Positions 7,828 through 17,303 are shown, counted from the stretch's first letter. The stretch: DNA of 64,000 nucleotides from JAAFJM01 sp964529175 (GCA_964529175.1 CAZGVO010000001.1:124001-188000); one strand, 5' to 3'. The notes: a model not told the origin generated them from the letters alone. A program made the numbers and translations.

Positions 7828-9669
7828 TTACTCAACAGTAACTGACTTAGCCAAGTTACGAGGTTGATCTACATTACACTCACGTAAAACCGCAATATGA
7901 TAACTCAATAACTGTAATGGAATAGTAGCAATTAAAGGTAGCATTGACTCTTCGCAAGCTGGAATATAAATTACATGGTCTGCCATTTCTGCCACATGTT
8001 TATCACCTTCAGTTGCTATAGCAATAACTTTTCCTTTACGTGCTTTTACTTCTTGAATATTGCTTACTACTTTTTCATAATTAGCATTTTGAGTAGCAAT
8101 AACTACCACTGGCATTTCTTCGTCAATTAAGGCAATAGGACCATGTTTCATTTCAGCAGCGGGGTAACCTTCTGCATGTATGTATGAAATTTCTTTCAAC
8201 TTTAATGCACCTTCTAATGCAACTGGGAAACCATAACCACGACCTAAGTATAAGAAGTTTTTAGCATCCTTATATTCTTTAGCTAGCTCTTTAATCATAT
8301 CATTCGATTTTAGTGCTGCTTCTATTTTTGCAGGAACTGTTTCAATTTCTGCAATCATTTCGCGTAAACGTTGGGTAGTTAAAGTTCCACGTTTTTGACC
8401 AATAGATAAGGCCATTAGTGTTAAAGCAGTAACTTGTGCAGTAAATGCTTTAGTTGAAGCCACACCAATTTCAGGACCAGCATGAGTGTAAGCACCAGCA
8501 TCAGTTAATCGAGGAATTGATGAACCTACCACATTACAAACTCCAAAAATGGTTGCACCTCTACTTTTTGCAAGCTCTAAAGCGGCTAATGTATCAGCAG
8601 TTTCACCACTTTGAGAAATGGCTATTACAAAATCATTTTCATCTAAAACCGGATTTCGATACCTGAATTCAGAAGCATACTCAACCTCAACAGGAATTCT
8701 AGCAAAATCTTCAAATAAATACTCGCCAACTAAACCCGCATGCCACGAAGTACCGCAACCTACAATGATAATACGTTTGATATTTTTAAATTTATCTTCA
8801 AATTTATCAATACCAGCCATCGTAATTAGGCCTTCGTTCGCATGAATTCTACCACGATATGAATCAAGGATTGAACGAGGTTGTTCAAAAATTTCTTTCA
8901 TCATAAAGTGCTCATAACCACCTTTTTCTATGCTCTCTAAATTAATTTCTAATTCATGAATGTATGGTGTTTTGATAGTATTATCAATAGTTTTTATAGT
9001 TAAATCAGTTCCTTTAATAATAGCAATTTCTCCATCGTTTAAATAAACTACATTTCTTGTATATTCTACAATTGGAGTAGCATCACTTGCTATAAAGTGC
9101 TCCCCATCGCCAATACCTAATACCATTGGACTTCCCTTACGAGCACCAATTAAATAATTAGGATCTTTTTTGCTTAAGATAACAATTGCGTAAGCACCAA
9201 TAACTTGGGTTAAACTCATACGAACTGCTTCTTCAAAGCTTACTTCATTATTTTTGTGAACCTCTTCAATTAAATGGATTAATACTTCAGTATCTGTTTC
9301 ACTTTTAAATTCATGCCCACGTTTAGTAAGCATTTCCTTTAAAGATGCATAATTTTCAATAATTCCATTATGAATAATGGCAAACTCACCATTTCCACTT
9401 AAATGCGGATGTGCATTTAAATCGTTTGGAGCACCATGTGTAGCCCAACGAGTATGACCCATACCAGTATGGGCTGTAGTACTTTGACTACCAATTGATG
9501 CTTCTAAATCTGCAACTTTTCCAGTTTTTTTGTAAACTTTAAATTCTTTACTATCATCAAGTAAAGCAACACCAGCACTATCGTAACCGCGGTATTCAAG
9601 ACGTTTTAACCCTTTTAGTACAATTGGGCAGGCTTCTCTATGGCCTATATAAGCTACTATTCCACACAT
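7828..9669 (-). CDS. glmS: Glutamine--fructose-6-phosphate aminotransferase (isomerising)
   Basis: 613 residues, full length. Cys2 of MCGIVAYIGH is the class II glutamine amidotransferase nucleophile after Met removal. The glutaminase domain spans about 1-225 (TRWATHG, NGIIENY) and is followed by two SIS sugar-isomerase domains (SQSGETADT; STKAFTAQ; the C-terminal end PRNLAKSVTVE is typical). The enzyme makes glucosamine 6-phosphate, the first committed step to UDP-GlcNAc for peptidoglycan and LPS. It is the last gene of an operon (16 bp after the DAHP synthase gene) and is followed by a terminator. Confidence 0.98.
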   Translation of the reverse strand: MCGIVAYIGHREACPIVLKGLKRLEYRGYDSAGVALLDDSKEFKVYKKTGKVADLEASIGSQSTTAHTGMGHTRWATHGAPNDLNAHPHLSGNGEFAIIHNGIIENYASLKEMLTKRGHEFKSETDTEVLIHLIEEVHKNNEVSFEEAVRMSLTQVIGAYAIVILSKKDPNYLIGARKGSPMVLGIGDGEHFIASDATPIVEYTRNVVYLNDGEIAIIKGTDLTIKTIDNTIKTPYIHELEINLESIEKGGYEHFMMKEIFEQPRSILDSYRGRIHANEGLITMAGIDKFEDKFKNIKRIIIVGCGTSWHAGLVGEYLFEDFARIPVEVEYASEFRYRNPVLDENDFVIAISQSGETADTLAALELAKSRGATIFGVCNVVGSSIPRLTDAGAYTHAGPEIGVASTKAFTAQVTALTLMALSIGQKRGTLTTQRLREMIAEIETVPAKIEAALKSNDMIKELAKEYKDAKNFLYLGRGYGFPVALEGALKLKEISYIHAEGYPAAEMKHGPIALIDEEMPVVVIATQNANYEKVVSNIQEVKARKGKVIAIATEGDKHVAEMADHVIYIPACEESMLPLIATIPLQLLSYHIAVLRECNVDQPRNLAKSVTVE

Positions 9670-9685
9670 AATTGAAGCAATATTA

Positions 9686-10723
9686 TTAAAAAGATTCTAA
9701 TTTTAAAATTTTATTATTGTTAATAAAATCAGCTCCTTTATTAATAGCAGTAAGCAATGGCTTAGAGGCTGAAATAAAATCGCTGAATTCATTAAATGTT
9801 AATGCTTGCTCTCCATCACTTAAAGCCTTTTCAGGATTTGGGTGTACTTCAATCATTAAACCATCGGCTCCAGCAGCTATAGCTGCTAAACCCATTTTAT
9901 TTACAAATGCTGCTTTTCCAACCCCATGACTAGGATCAGCAAAAACTGGTAGATGTGAAAGTGATTGCATTAAAGGAATAACTCCTAAATCAAAAACGTT
10001 TCTGCTTTGCATATCAAAACTTCTGATTCCGCGTTCGCACAAAATTACATTTTCATTTCCACCACAAAGTAAATAATCGGCCGCTAAAAGCCATTCTGTT
10101 GCTTTAGCACTCATTCCGCGTTTTAGCATAATTGGCTTGCGGGTTTTACCTAATTCAGCCAATAATGAAAAATTGCTCATGTTACGTGCACCAATTTGGA
10201 TAATATCAGTATGATTATATACTTCATCCAAATTGCTTAAGTCCATTAATTCGGTAACCACACGTAAGTCGTACTTATCGGCCGCTTGGCGAATTAATTT
10301 CAATCCATCATTGCCTAAACCTCTAAAACTGTAAGGAGAAGTGCGTGGCTTAAAAGCCCCACCTCTAATAAATTTTATGCCTTGCGAATTTAAAAATGCC
10401 GCAACACTAAAAATTTGCTCCTCGGTTTCAACGGAACAAGGACCAGCTATTAAATTTAAATCTTCACCACCTATTTCTACACCATTTACATTAAAAGTGG
10501 TTTTGGTTTTGTAAGTTTTTGATGAAAGCTGAAAGGGTGTTTTTACATCAATAACAGACTTAATAATATCAAATTGTTTTAAAGCAGCCTCGTCATTAAA
10601 TGAAGGAACTATAAACTGATTATTAAAGTCTTGAAAAAAAAACTCTATACCTTTTTGTTTAAAAAAGGTTTTTATACTGCTAATTTGATTAGCATCGGCA
10701 TGTTGGCTTAACTGAATTATCAC
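9686..10723 (-). CDS. aroF: 3-deoxy-7-phosphoheptulonate (DAHP) synthase, type I-beta
   Basis: 345 residues. Residues 1-70 form the ferredoxin-like regulatory domain seen in Thermotoga-type DAHP synthases; the barrel begins at NLIAGPCSVETEEQ. The substrate-site motifs RGGAFKPRTSPYSFRG and LKRGMS, and the metal-site region DPSHGVGK, are all present. The enzyme condenses PEP and erythrose 4-phosphate, the entry step of the shikimate pathway. There is no fused chorismate mutase. It lies 18 bp after the DUF4270 gene and 16 bp before glmS, in one transcription unit. Confidence 0.95.
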   Translation of the reverse strand: MIIQLSQHADANQISSIKTFFKQKGIEFFFQDFNNQFIVPSFNDEAALKQFDIIKSVIDVKTPFQLSSKTYKTKTTFNVNGVEIGGEDLNLIAGPCSVETEEQIFSVAAFLNSQGIKFIRGGAFKPRTSPYSFRGLGNDGLKLIRQAADKYDLRVVTELMDLSNLDEVYNHTDIIQIGARNMSNFSLLAELGKTRKPIMLKRGMSAKATEWLLAADYLLCGGNENVILCERGIRSFDMQSRNVFDLGVIPLMQSLSHLPVFADPSHGVGKAAFVNKMGLAAIAAGADGLMIEVHPNPEKALSDGEQALTFNEFSDFISASKPLLTAINKGADFINNNKILKLESF

Positions 10724-10741
10724 AATAAATTTTGAAACTAC

Positions 10742-12133
10742 TTATTTTATAACTGTATAATTTAAATTTAGTTTCAAATTTTTCGTATTTAAAACCACTC
10801 GCCTTCCAGTTGTTTGGAAAATAGAATTAATGGTACTGTTTGGAACAATAATACTTAACCCATAATGTGTATTACCTCTTCCACTTCTTAAATTTTTAAG
10901 AACATCGTTCAATTCACGCCCTATGTTAAACCTGTATTCTCCATTATTAACATTACCTCCAACATAAAGTAAACTTTCAGTATAAGAGTCTAATGTTAAA
11001 GCACTTCTTCCCAATGAATCCATTGAGAGTATGGTAAGCTGATTAGGTATTTTAAACATATCAGTACTAAAACCATCCATGGCTCTAACCACAATTTCGG
11101 CCTTTTGAATGCCTAATTGAGGAGTTGCAGCCAATCTATTTAAAATAGAATCTGGAATAAAAACCCTAACGCGCGTACCACCCATTGATTGTAAATAACA
11201 AGTATCGCGTTGCTGTGAAGCAGCAAAACGTGTTGTCTTTGGTTGAGTTAAATCTTTGCTATTTAAGTTGTATTTGTTATACCTTGCATTTCCTAACACA
11301 ATAGGAAATTCAGTTCTTAGCCTTGTAGTATCGTTTCTGTAATAAACTACCATACTTGTATAAGATGAATTTAAATTTAAGTACCAAAATCCTCCTTGAC
11401 CAACACCAAAATTACTTTCATCTACTATAGCAAAACCTTTGTAAATATCATAAAAATTAGATGAATTAAACGTAATTGCATTTTGCAATTTTTGTTTAAA
11501 ATCATCACTTAATTTTATGCGCATACAAGGCGGTATTTTCACCGTACTGTAAATATAAGTATCTGACAAACTATCTGTTGGAGAAAACTTTTGATTATAG
11601 CTGCCTATCACTGTAGTTGATTTTGAATAATTTCTATTAGAGTAATAAACAGAATCATAACTCAGTTTTTCAGTCATTTCATACACTTTAATATCGTGTA
11701 TGGCATTTACATCACCAATCCAAGTTGAATCGTTTCCTAAACGCAATTGTAAAACTACCGAATCAACCACTGCATTGTTGCCCAACGAAAACGAAGCCGC
11801 AGTATTAGGTATAGAGTACGATGTAACAATTTCGGCTGATGATTTTCCGAAAACTGGATCATTAATGGCACCTAAAATATACAACGACTGAGTATGAGTT
11901 GGTAATGAATCATTTGGAGCCGTGTAAGCATTTAGACCTACAGTTTCAAACTTTCCATTAAAAGTTGAGTCAGGATTGATAAAATCAACCGCAAGGGTAT
12001 TGGTATCCTTTTTACAAGAAGAATAAGCAAGTGCAATTACACTCAAAAAAACGATTAAATGTTTGATAGCGGTAAGGTTTTTAGTTTTGACTTTGTAGTA
12101 ATTCTTCGTATAAGTTATCGTAAGCTTCGCCAT
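10742..12133 (-). CDS. DUF4270 family lipoprotein
   Basis: 463 residues. A charged N-terminus of about 24 residues and a hydrophobic stretch lead to the lipobox-like LAYSSC, then KKD, so it should be a lipoprotein at the cell envelope. The rest is beta-rich and matches the Bacteroidota family DUF4270 in layout (early PDSTFNGKF, YILGAINDPVFGKSSAEIVTSY, a basic C-terminal strand). Function is unknown. The only suitable ATG lies 53 bp inside the preceding glycogen-synthase-like gene in another frame, so translation is probably coupled. As I recall, the two genes are also neighbours in other Bacteroidota genomes. Confidence 0.8.
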   Translation of the reverse strand: MAKLTITYTKNYYKVKTKNLTAIKHLIVFLSVIALAYSSCKKDTNTLAVDFINPDSTFNGKFETVGLNAYTAPNDSLPTHTQSLYILGAINDPVFGKSSAEIVTSYSIPNTAASFSLGNNAVVDSVVLQLRLGNDSTWIGDVNAIHDIKVYEMTEKLSYDSVYYSNRNYSKSTTVIGSYNQKFSPTDSLSDTYIYSTVKIPPCMRIKLSDDFKQKLQNAITFNSSNFYDIYKGFAIVDESNFGVGQGGFWYLNLNSSYTSMVVYYRNDTTRLRTEFPIVLGNARYNKYNLNSKDLTQPKTTRFAASQQRDTCYLQSMGGTRVRVFIPDSILNRLAATPQLGIQKAEIVVRAMDGFSTDMFKIPNQLTILSMDSLGRSALTLDSYTESLLYVGGNVNNGEYRFNIGRELNDVLKNLRSGRGNTHYGLSIIVPNSTINSIFQTTGRRVVLNTKNLKLNLNYTVIK

Positions 12134-12896
12134 ACATGCCTTCTACATGTTCGTGCATTAACTTACCTTTTTGCTTTTTAATAAATTTAGCTACTTCTGC
12201 ATCAATATCGGCACTGGCTTTTACTATGGCATCAGCATGCGTTATTCCAGTAATATACAATGCATTGCTGTCAGATTTAGCCAACGAAGCAACTTGTTTA
12301 TTGTCAATTTCGTTTAAGCCTGCTTTGCGAGCAAAATCTTTCCCTAAATTTTCTTCAAATTGATTTTCGAATACTGAGTAAACCACTTTTGCATTTCTAA
12401 AAACTGGTTCGTCTTTATAAATAGTTTTTAAATACAATGGAATTAAACTTGTCATCCAACCTTGGCAGTGAATAATGTCGGGCTGCCAACCTAGTTTTTT
12501 AACTGTTTCCAAAGCTCCTTTACAAAAGAAAATGGTGCGTTCATCATTGTCATCGTAAAAAACATTTTTATCATTGGCAAACACAAACTTACGATGAAAA
12601 TAATCTTCATTATCTAAAAAGTAAACTTGCATTTTTGCTTCTTGAAGCGATGCTACTTTAATTGTAAGTGGATTATCGTTGTCATCAATAGTAATATTAA
12701 TACCTGATAAGCGAACCACTTCGTGTAATTTATTTCGTCTTTCATTGATACAACCAAAACGAGGCATTAAAACACGTATTTCATTGTTTTTTTCCTGAAT
12801 TGCTTGTGGTAATCTTCTTGCCAATTCACCAACATTGGTTACTTGCAAGTAAGGTGTCATTTCTGATGAAATAAAAAGAACTTTTTTCTTAGCCAT
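12081..12896 (-). CDS. Glycogen/starch synthase-like protein, GT5 N-terminal domain only
   Basis: 271 residues, about half a normal glycogen synthase (about 480). The whole protein corresponds to the N-terminal Rossmann half (KKVLFISSEMTPYLQ, later IIHCQGWMTSLIPLYLKT). The C-terminal nucleotide-sugar-binding half is missing. The KTGGL motif that binds ADP-glucose in GlgA reads TNVGEL here, so the key lysine is lost. Catalysis of ordinary glucan synthesis is therefore unlikely; a regulatory or envelope-linked role is possible. It is the first gene of an operon with DUF4270, DAHP synthase and glmS, with a -7-like box at 12925-12932. Confidence 0.85.
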   Translation of the reverse strand: MAKKKVLFISSEMTPYLQVTNVGELARRLPQAIQEKNNEIRVLMPRFGCINERRNKLHEVVRLSGINITIDDNDNPLTIKVASLQEAKMQVYFLDNEDYFHRKFVFANDKNVFYDDNDERTIFFCKGALETVKKLGWQPDIIHCQGWMTSLIPLYLKTIYKDEPVFRNAKVVYSVFENQFEENLGKDFARKAGLNEIDNKQVASLAKSDSNALYITGITHADAIVKASADIDAEVAKFIKKQKGKLMHEHVEGMYGEAYDNLYEELLQSQN

Positions 12897-12924
12897 ACTA
12901 AAACTTTCTTTTTAAAAAAGTATG

Positions 12925-12932
12925 CAAATTTA
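12925..12932 (-). promoter_or_regulatory. Predicted -7 box of the GT5/DUF4270/aroF/glmS operon
   Basis: Minus strand TAAATTTG, a full match to TAnnTTTG, 28 bases 5' of the start codon. No clear TTTG at the -33 position, so only the -7 element is supported. Confidence 0.4.
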
Positions 12933-13011
12933 CGATAATGTTAATATATTGATTAATATTGGGCACAAAAAAAATAGTAAAAATAGCCAAAGTGCTGTAA
13001 ATCAAATTCAA

Positions 13012-13863
13012 GTGATTGTATTTAAAACTATAAATGAACTTCAAACCTACCTAAATTACGAAAAAGGTAGTGGAAAAAGCATCGGATTTGTTCCAACAAT
13101 GGGTGCATTACATCGTGGACATATTTCATTAATTGAAAAATCTTTAGCCCAAACCGACCTAACTATTTGCAGTATTTTTGTTAATCCAACTCAGTTTAAT
13201 AATGCTACCGATTTAGATAAATATCCAAGAACTGCGGCTGATGATATGAAACTTTTGGCTTCGGTTAATTGTGATGTACTTTTTATGCCAAGTGTTTTAG
13301 AAATGTACCCAAACGGACAAAGCAAAAATACCGAGGATTACGGACCAATTACCCAAGTTTTTGAAGGTGAAAAACGCCCTGGACATTTTGATGGAGTAAT
13401 AACCATTGTTGCTAAGTTTTTTGATATTATTAAACCCAATAAAACCTTTTTTGGGCAAAAAGATTACCAACAATGCATGGTGGTTAATGAATTGATTAAC
13501 AGACACTATAAAGAAATTGAAATTTTAATAGAACCAACTGTTAGACAAGCAGATGGATTGGCTATGAGTAGCAGAAATACGCGCTTAAACGAATCACAAC
13601 AAACTGAGGCGTTGGCTATTTCAAAAGCATTATTTTGGGTAAATGATAATTGGGGTAAATTTACCATAGCAGAGCTTTTAGAAAATGCTAAAAAATTGAT
13701 TGTTAACGAAAAAAGCCTTACCATTGAATATTTTGATATTTGTAACCGCATTAATTTAGAAAAACTAACAGGCCATTCTAACCAATACACCCAAGCTGTA
13801 ATTGTAACTGCTGTTTTTTGTGGAGAGGTACGCCTAATTGACAACTTAATTGTTCAAAAGTAA
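13012..13863 (+). CDS. panC: Pantothenate synthetase
   Basis: 283 residues from GTG at 13012. A longer frame opens at ATG 12922, but that would put 30 extra residues before the family's usual N-terminus and place the start on the predicted promoter of the divergent operon. Motifs: PTMGALHRGH (HIGH-type ATP site), FVNPTQF, FFGQKDYQQ and ADGLAMSSRN. The cytosolic enzyme joins pantoate and beta-alanine with ATP in CoA biosynthesis. No panB or panD is adjacent. It is divergent from the GT5-like operon. Confidence 0.95.
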   Translation: MIVFKTINELQTYLNYEKGSGKSIGFVPTMGALHRGHISLIEKSLAQTDLTICSIFVNPTQFNNATDLDKYPRTAADDMKLLASVNCDVLFMPSVLEMYPNGQSKNTEDYGPITQVFEGEKRPGHFDGVITIVAKFFDIIKPNKTFFGQKDYQQCMVVNELINRHYKEIEILIEPTVRQADGLAMSSRNTRLNESQQTEALAISKALFWVNDNWGKFTIAELLENAKKLIVNEKSLTIEYFDICNRINLEKLTGHSNQYTQAVIVTAVFCGEVRLIDNLIVQK

Positions 13864-13887
13864 TTTACTTAAGTAATTGAACCTTTG

Positions 13888-13895
13888 TATTTTTG
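13888..13895 (+). promoter_or_regulatory. Predicted -7 box of the 13915 lipoprotein gene
   Basis: TATTTTTG matches TAnnTTTG fully, 19 bases 5' of the ATG. No TTG at the expected -33 distance. Confidence 0.35.
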
Positions 13896-13914
13896 ATTAA
13901 ATACAAATACCCCA

Positions 13915-14679
13915 ATGCAATTAAAAAAACAAATTATATTTCTTATTGTAACTATTTTATTTATAGCCAATTGTGGCGAAAATAAAAAAGTAGAAGAAAA
14001 AGTAAAACCCGAAATTTACGGACATTGGCTTTTAGAAAGCTTGTTAAATTACGCTGATAGCACCAAAAGTATTTTAGGACACAAACAATTTTTTTGTTCT
14101 GAAATAATCATAACGCCAAAATCGGACAGTGTAACTATTGTAAATGGTGATTTTGAATATTGGAAAACCAAATGCGATAGCATTTCAGAAAAAGAAATGG
14201 CTTTAGAACACCTATCGCACATGCCTCACAGCAATTTATTTTTAACAGCAGATAATAAATTAACTTACTACGACTCGGCAGCAGGAAAACCATTTTATTT
14301 TATTAAAGTGCCTAATAACCCAATAGTTAAAGTAAATATTGAACTTCCAGCAATTAAATACCAAATAAACAAAAACCTGTTTGAACACCAATTTACTGAT
14401 TTAGAAACCAATAAAACAGTTTCATTTACAGGCTTTAACGAAGTAAAAGGCTTTAAGGAATTTACTAATTATCAAACGTTTATAAATAACGATTATTCAG
14501 GCATGAGTGAAGATAATTTAATGGAATTTACTCACTTAAAAACCAAAGCTAAAAAACTTACCATTTGGAAGTTTAGCCAAGATACGTTAAAACTATACAC
14601 CACCATCAACACTGAATGTAAAGAATGTAAGCCTTTTTACGAAAAAGGAGTTATTTGGAAAACTTTACTAAAAAAATAA
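13915..14679 (+). CDS. Hypothetical lipoprotein
   Basis: 254 residues. A short hydrophobic signal ends in the lipobox FIANC (Cys20), then GENKK, so the protein should be lipidated. The rest is a soluble, beta-rich sequence with paired cysteines near the C-terminus (ECKECKPF). I do not recognise the family. It has 51 bp to panC on one side and 6 bp to the NUDIX gene on the other, so it probably shares a transcript with the NUDIX hydrolase. Confidence 0.75.
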   Translation: MQLKKQIIFLIVTILFIANCGENKKVEEKVKPEIYGHWLLESLLNYADSTKSILGHKQFFCSEIIITPKSDSVTIVNGDFEYWKTKCDSISEKEMALEHLSHMPHSNLFLTADNKLTYYDSAAGKPFYFIKVPNNPIVKVNIELPAIKYQINKNLFEHQFTDLETNKTVSFTGFNEVKGFKEFTNYQTFINNDYSGMSEDNLMEFTHLKTKAKKLTIWKFSQDTLKLYTTINTECKECKPFYEKGVIWKTLLKK

Positions 14680-14685
14680 TTGAAA

Positions 14686-15243
14686 ATGATTGACGAAAAA
14701 TTTAATCCTTGGAAAACAAAAAGCATAAAAACTGCTTACGAAAATAACTGGATAGAAGTTGAACATCATGAAGTTATAAACCCAAGTGGAAACGATGGCA
14801 TTTATGGCAAAGTGCATTATAAAAATTTAGCCATTGGCATTATCCCACTTGACGAAAACAACAATACTTGGCTAATTGGTCAATACCGATATCCGTTAAA
14901 TAAATACAGCTGGGAAATTCCGGAAGGTGGAGGCATACTTGGCGTTCCGCCAATTGAGAGTGCCAAACGTGAACTTTTAGAAGAATGTGGTTTAGAAGCC
15001 ACAGAATGGACCGAAATTTTGCAAATGCACTTGAGTAATTCGGTAAGCGATGAATTGGCAATAATTTTTACAGCAAAAGGTTTAACCCAAAAAGAAGCCG
15101 AACCCGAAGACACAGAGCAATTACAAATAAGGAAATTGCCTTTTACAGAAGTTTATAAAATGGTAATGAATGGCGAAATAACTGATAGCATGAGTGTAGC
15201 TGCGGTGTTAAAATTGGCTATTATGTTAAAAATTACTTTATAG
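14686..15243 (+). CDS. NUDIX hydrolase (ADP-ribose pyrophosphatase-like)
   Basis: 185 residues from ATG 14686; a TTG two codons earlier is less likely. The Nudix box lies at about residues 84-106: GGG...PPIESAKRELLEECGL. The REx2EExG core is intact, while the first Glu of the canonical box is replaced by Val within GVPPIES, a variant seen in ADP-sugar pyrophosphatase relatives. EIPEGGG before the box also fits ADP-ribose or nucleotide-sugar hydrolases. Cytosolic housekeeping is likely. It lies six bases after the lipoprotein gene and overlaps the convergent acetyltransferase gene by 6 bp. Confidence 0.88.
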   Translation: MIDEKFNPWKTKSIKTAYENNWIEVEHHEVINPSGNDGIYGKVHYKNLAIGIIPLDENNNTWLIGQYRYPLNKYSWEIPEGGGILGVPPIESAKRELLEECGLEATEWTEILQMHLSNSVSDELAIIFTAKGLTQKEAEPEDTEQLQIRKLPFTEVYKMVMNGEITDSMSVAAVLKLAIMLKITL

Positions 15244-15750
15244 CTCCAAGTTAAGCATGTAGTCATCGCAAAGCCTTTCGCCAAGTTGAAAGGTTCGTGT
15301 ATCGAAAGTTTTGAAGCCCATTTTACCGTAAAATTTAAGAGCCTTGTGGTTTTCTTGCCAAACACCAAGGTACAAGTTATTATAATTTTGTTGTTTACAA
15401 TAATCAATAGCAAACTGCATTAATTGCTGAGCTACACCTTTGCCATGAAACGCTTGGCGCACATATATTTTTTCAATTTCAGCACTTGTGCCTTGCAACT
15501 TTTCATTGGTTTGATTCAATAAAAGTTTGATGTAACCCACATCGCCCAATGGATTATAAGCTAAAAAATAAACAATGTTTGGGTTACTTAAATTTTGAGC
15601 CAATTTTTCAATGGTATAAGTATTGGCTATATAAGCCTGCATATCGGCTTCGGTATTTTCGTGCCTGTACGAATCGTAAAAAGTAGTAGCACCAATATCG
15701 GTTAATACCGCTCTGTGTTTTTGAGTACAAATTACTATTTTAGTTTCCAT
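15238..15750 (-). CDS. GNAT-family N-acetyltransferase
   Basis: 170 residues. The acetyl-CoA motif appears as VRQAFHGKGVAQQLMQFA (residues about 97-114, the Q/RxxGxG/A pattern), and LGVWQENHKALKFYGKMGF is the typical strand 5 to helix 4 region. Substrate unknown. It stands alone and is convergent with the NUDIX gene. Confidence 0.9.
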   Translation of the reverse strand: METKIVICTQKHRAVLTDIGATTFYDSYRHENTEADMQAYIANTYTIEKLAQNLSNPNIVYFLAYNPLGDVGYIKLLLNQTNEKLQGTSAEIEKIYVRQAFHGKGVAQQLMQFAIDYCKQQNYNNLYLGVWQENHKALKFYGKMGFKTFDTRTFQLGERLCDDYMLNLEL

Positions 15751-15836
15751 AAGTATATTTTTGGGTTGGCAATGATAGAAATTAAGGTTTAATATTTAAA
15801 GCCTTAAATAGGTTTAAAAAGCTTTTATTTGCAGTT

Positions 15837-16610
15837 ATGGCATTTTACCCAAAACACAACCAAAAACCAGTAGATACAAGTCAGTTAATTTACGGCCAAC
15901 ATGCAGTTTTAGAAGCATTAATGGCTGGCAAAGACATTAATAAAATTATAGTTCAACAATCAGTAAAAAGCGATTTGCTGAGCGATATTTTAAAAAAATG
16001 CAAGGAATTGGATGTGCCTTTTCAATATGCACCAAAGGAAAAGTTTACTTTTTTACAGCAAAAAAATCACCAAGGAGTAATGGCTTATTTATCGCCTATT
16101 ACTTTTCAAAAAATTGAAGACATTATTCCGCAACTTTTTGAAGAAGGGAAAACGCCATTTATATTGGTGCTGGATAGAATTACCGATGTGAGAAACCTGG
16201 GAGCTATTGCGCGTTCGGCTTATTGTGCAGGTGTAAATGCCATTGTAATTCCAACCAACGATAATGCGCCAATTAACGAAGATGCTGTGAAAACATCGGC
16301 AGGAGCGTTGATGCATATTCCAATTTGCCGCGAAAAAAACTACAAAACGGTAATGGAATTGTTAAACCAAAGTGGTGTGCTAACCATAGCTTGTAGCGAA
16401 AAAGCCAAAAAGAATTTTCATGAAATTAATTTAACGGTACCTGTAGCCATTATTATGGGTAATGAAGAAACAGGTATTAGTCCTGATATTATAAAAAAAT
16501 GTACCGAAATGGCTAAAATTCCTTTAGAGTTTGGTGTGCAATCGCTTAATGTGAGTGTGGCAGCAGGTATAGCTTTATACGAAACAGTAAGACAAAGAAT
16601 TAGCAATTAG
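15837..16610 (+). CDS. rlmB: 23S rRNA (guanosine-2'-O-)-methyltransferase, TrmH/SpoU family
   Basis: 257 residues. The N-terminal SpoU substrate-binding domain (YGQHAVLEAL, about 19-95) precedes a SPOUT catalytic domain with LDRITDVRNLGAIARSA, IMGNEETGIS and SLNVSVAAGIALYE, the three knot motifs of TrmH enzymes. The layout matches RlmB, which methylates G2251 of 23S rRNA, although closely related members modify other RNA sites. The gene is convergent with the MgtC gene, with three bases between stops. Confidence 0.9.
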   Translation: MAFYPKHNQKPVDTSQLIYGQHAVLEALMAGKDINKIIVQQSVKSDLLSDILKKCKELDVPFQYAPKEKFTFLQQKNHQGVMAYLSPITFQKIEDIIPQLFEEGKTPFILVLDRITDVRNLGAIARSAYCAGVNAIVIPTNDNAPINEDAVKTSAGALMHIPICREKNYKTVMELLNQSGVLTIACSEKAKKNFHEINLTVPVAIIMGNEETGISPDIIKKCTEMAKIPLEFGVQSLNVSVAAGIALYETVRQRISN

Positions 16611-16613
16611 TTG

Positions 16614-17303
16614 CTAATCTACACTTTCCCATTTGATTAATTGAATATCTTTCAATTGATTAATGGTATTATTAATGAGCAAAATGTCTTCATCGGGTTT
16701 ATCAATTACTTTGAGCATAATTTCGATGTTTACATTTTGTTCGGTTACAAACTCCACATTATAAGTACTTACTTTTAAATTATTATGCACTGCAATTGAT
16801 TTAAAAATACTTTCTCTTACATCATCTTTAACCTGCAAGCTGCATTTTATAATTAACCTAAAACGGCTGTTTCCATTATTGCTTATGGTACGTTTTTCTA
16901 TTCTATTTTCTACAGGGCGCAATACTAAATGCGAAACAATAACAAAAAAAGTTCCAATACTGGCCTCGTACCAAAAGCCTAAACCTGCCAAACAACCTAC
17001 CGCACCGCTACACCAAATAGTAGCCGCAGTGTTCAAACCCGACACGTTGAAACCTTCTTTCATAATGGCACCCGCGCCTAAAAAACCGATGCCGGTAACT
17101 ATTTGAGCTGCAATACGTGCTGAGCTTGAATTATCGCCTGTAATTTTAGCAGCCAAAAGTATAAACAAAGCCGAACCTAACGATACCAAAGCATTGGTTT
17201 TTACTCCCGCCATTTTATGTCGCCATTGACGCTCCAAACCAATGGCAGCGCCTAAAACCAAAGCCATTAACAACCGCAACTCAAACTGACTAATAGTAAC
17301 CAT
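16614..17303 (-). CDS. MgtC/SapB family membrane protein
   Basis: 229 residues from ATG 17303; the frame is open further 5', but MVTISQFELRLLMALVLGAA matches the family's N-terminus. Four or five helices carry the signature GAAIGLERQWRHKMAGVKTNALVSLG and GIGFLGAGAIMKEG. Residues about 140-229 form a soluble ACT-like domain. MgtC proteins are linked to survival at low magnesium and modulate the F-type ATP synthase in pathogens; in free-living species their role is unclear. No regulator or magnesium sensor leader is visible. Confidence 0.9.
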   Translation of the reverse strand: MVTISQFELRLLMALVLGAAIGLERQWRHKMAGVKTNALVSLGSALFILLAAKITGDNSSSARIAAQIVTGIGFLGAGAIMKEGFNVSGLNTAATIWCSGAVGCLAGLGFWYEASIGTFFVIVSHLVLRPVENRIEKRTISNNGNSRFRLIIKCSLQVKDDVRESIFKSIAVHNNLKVSTYNVEFVTEQNVNIEIMLKVIDKPDEDILLINNTINQLKDIQLIKWESVD

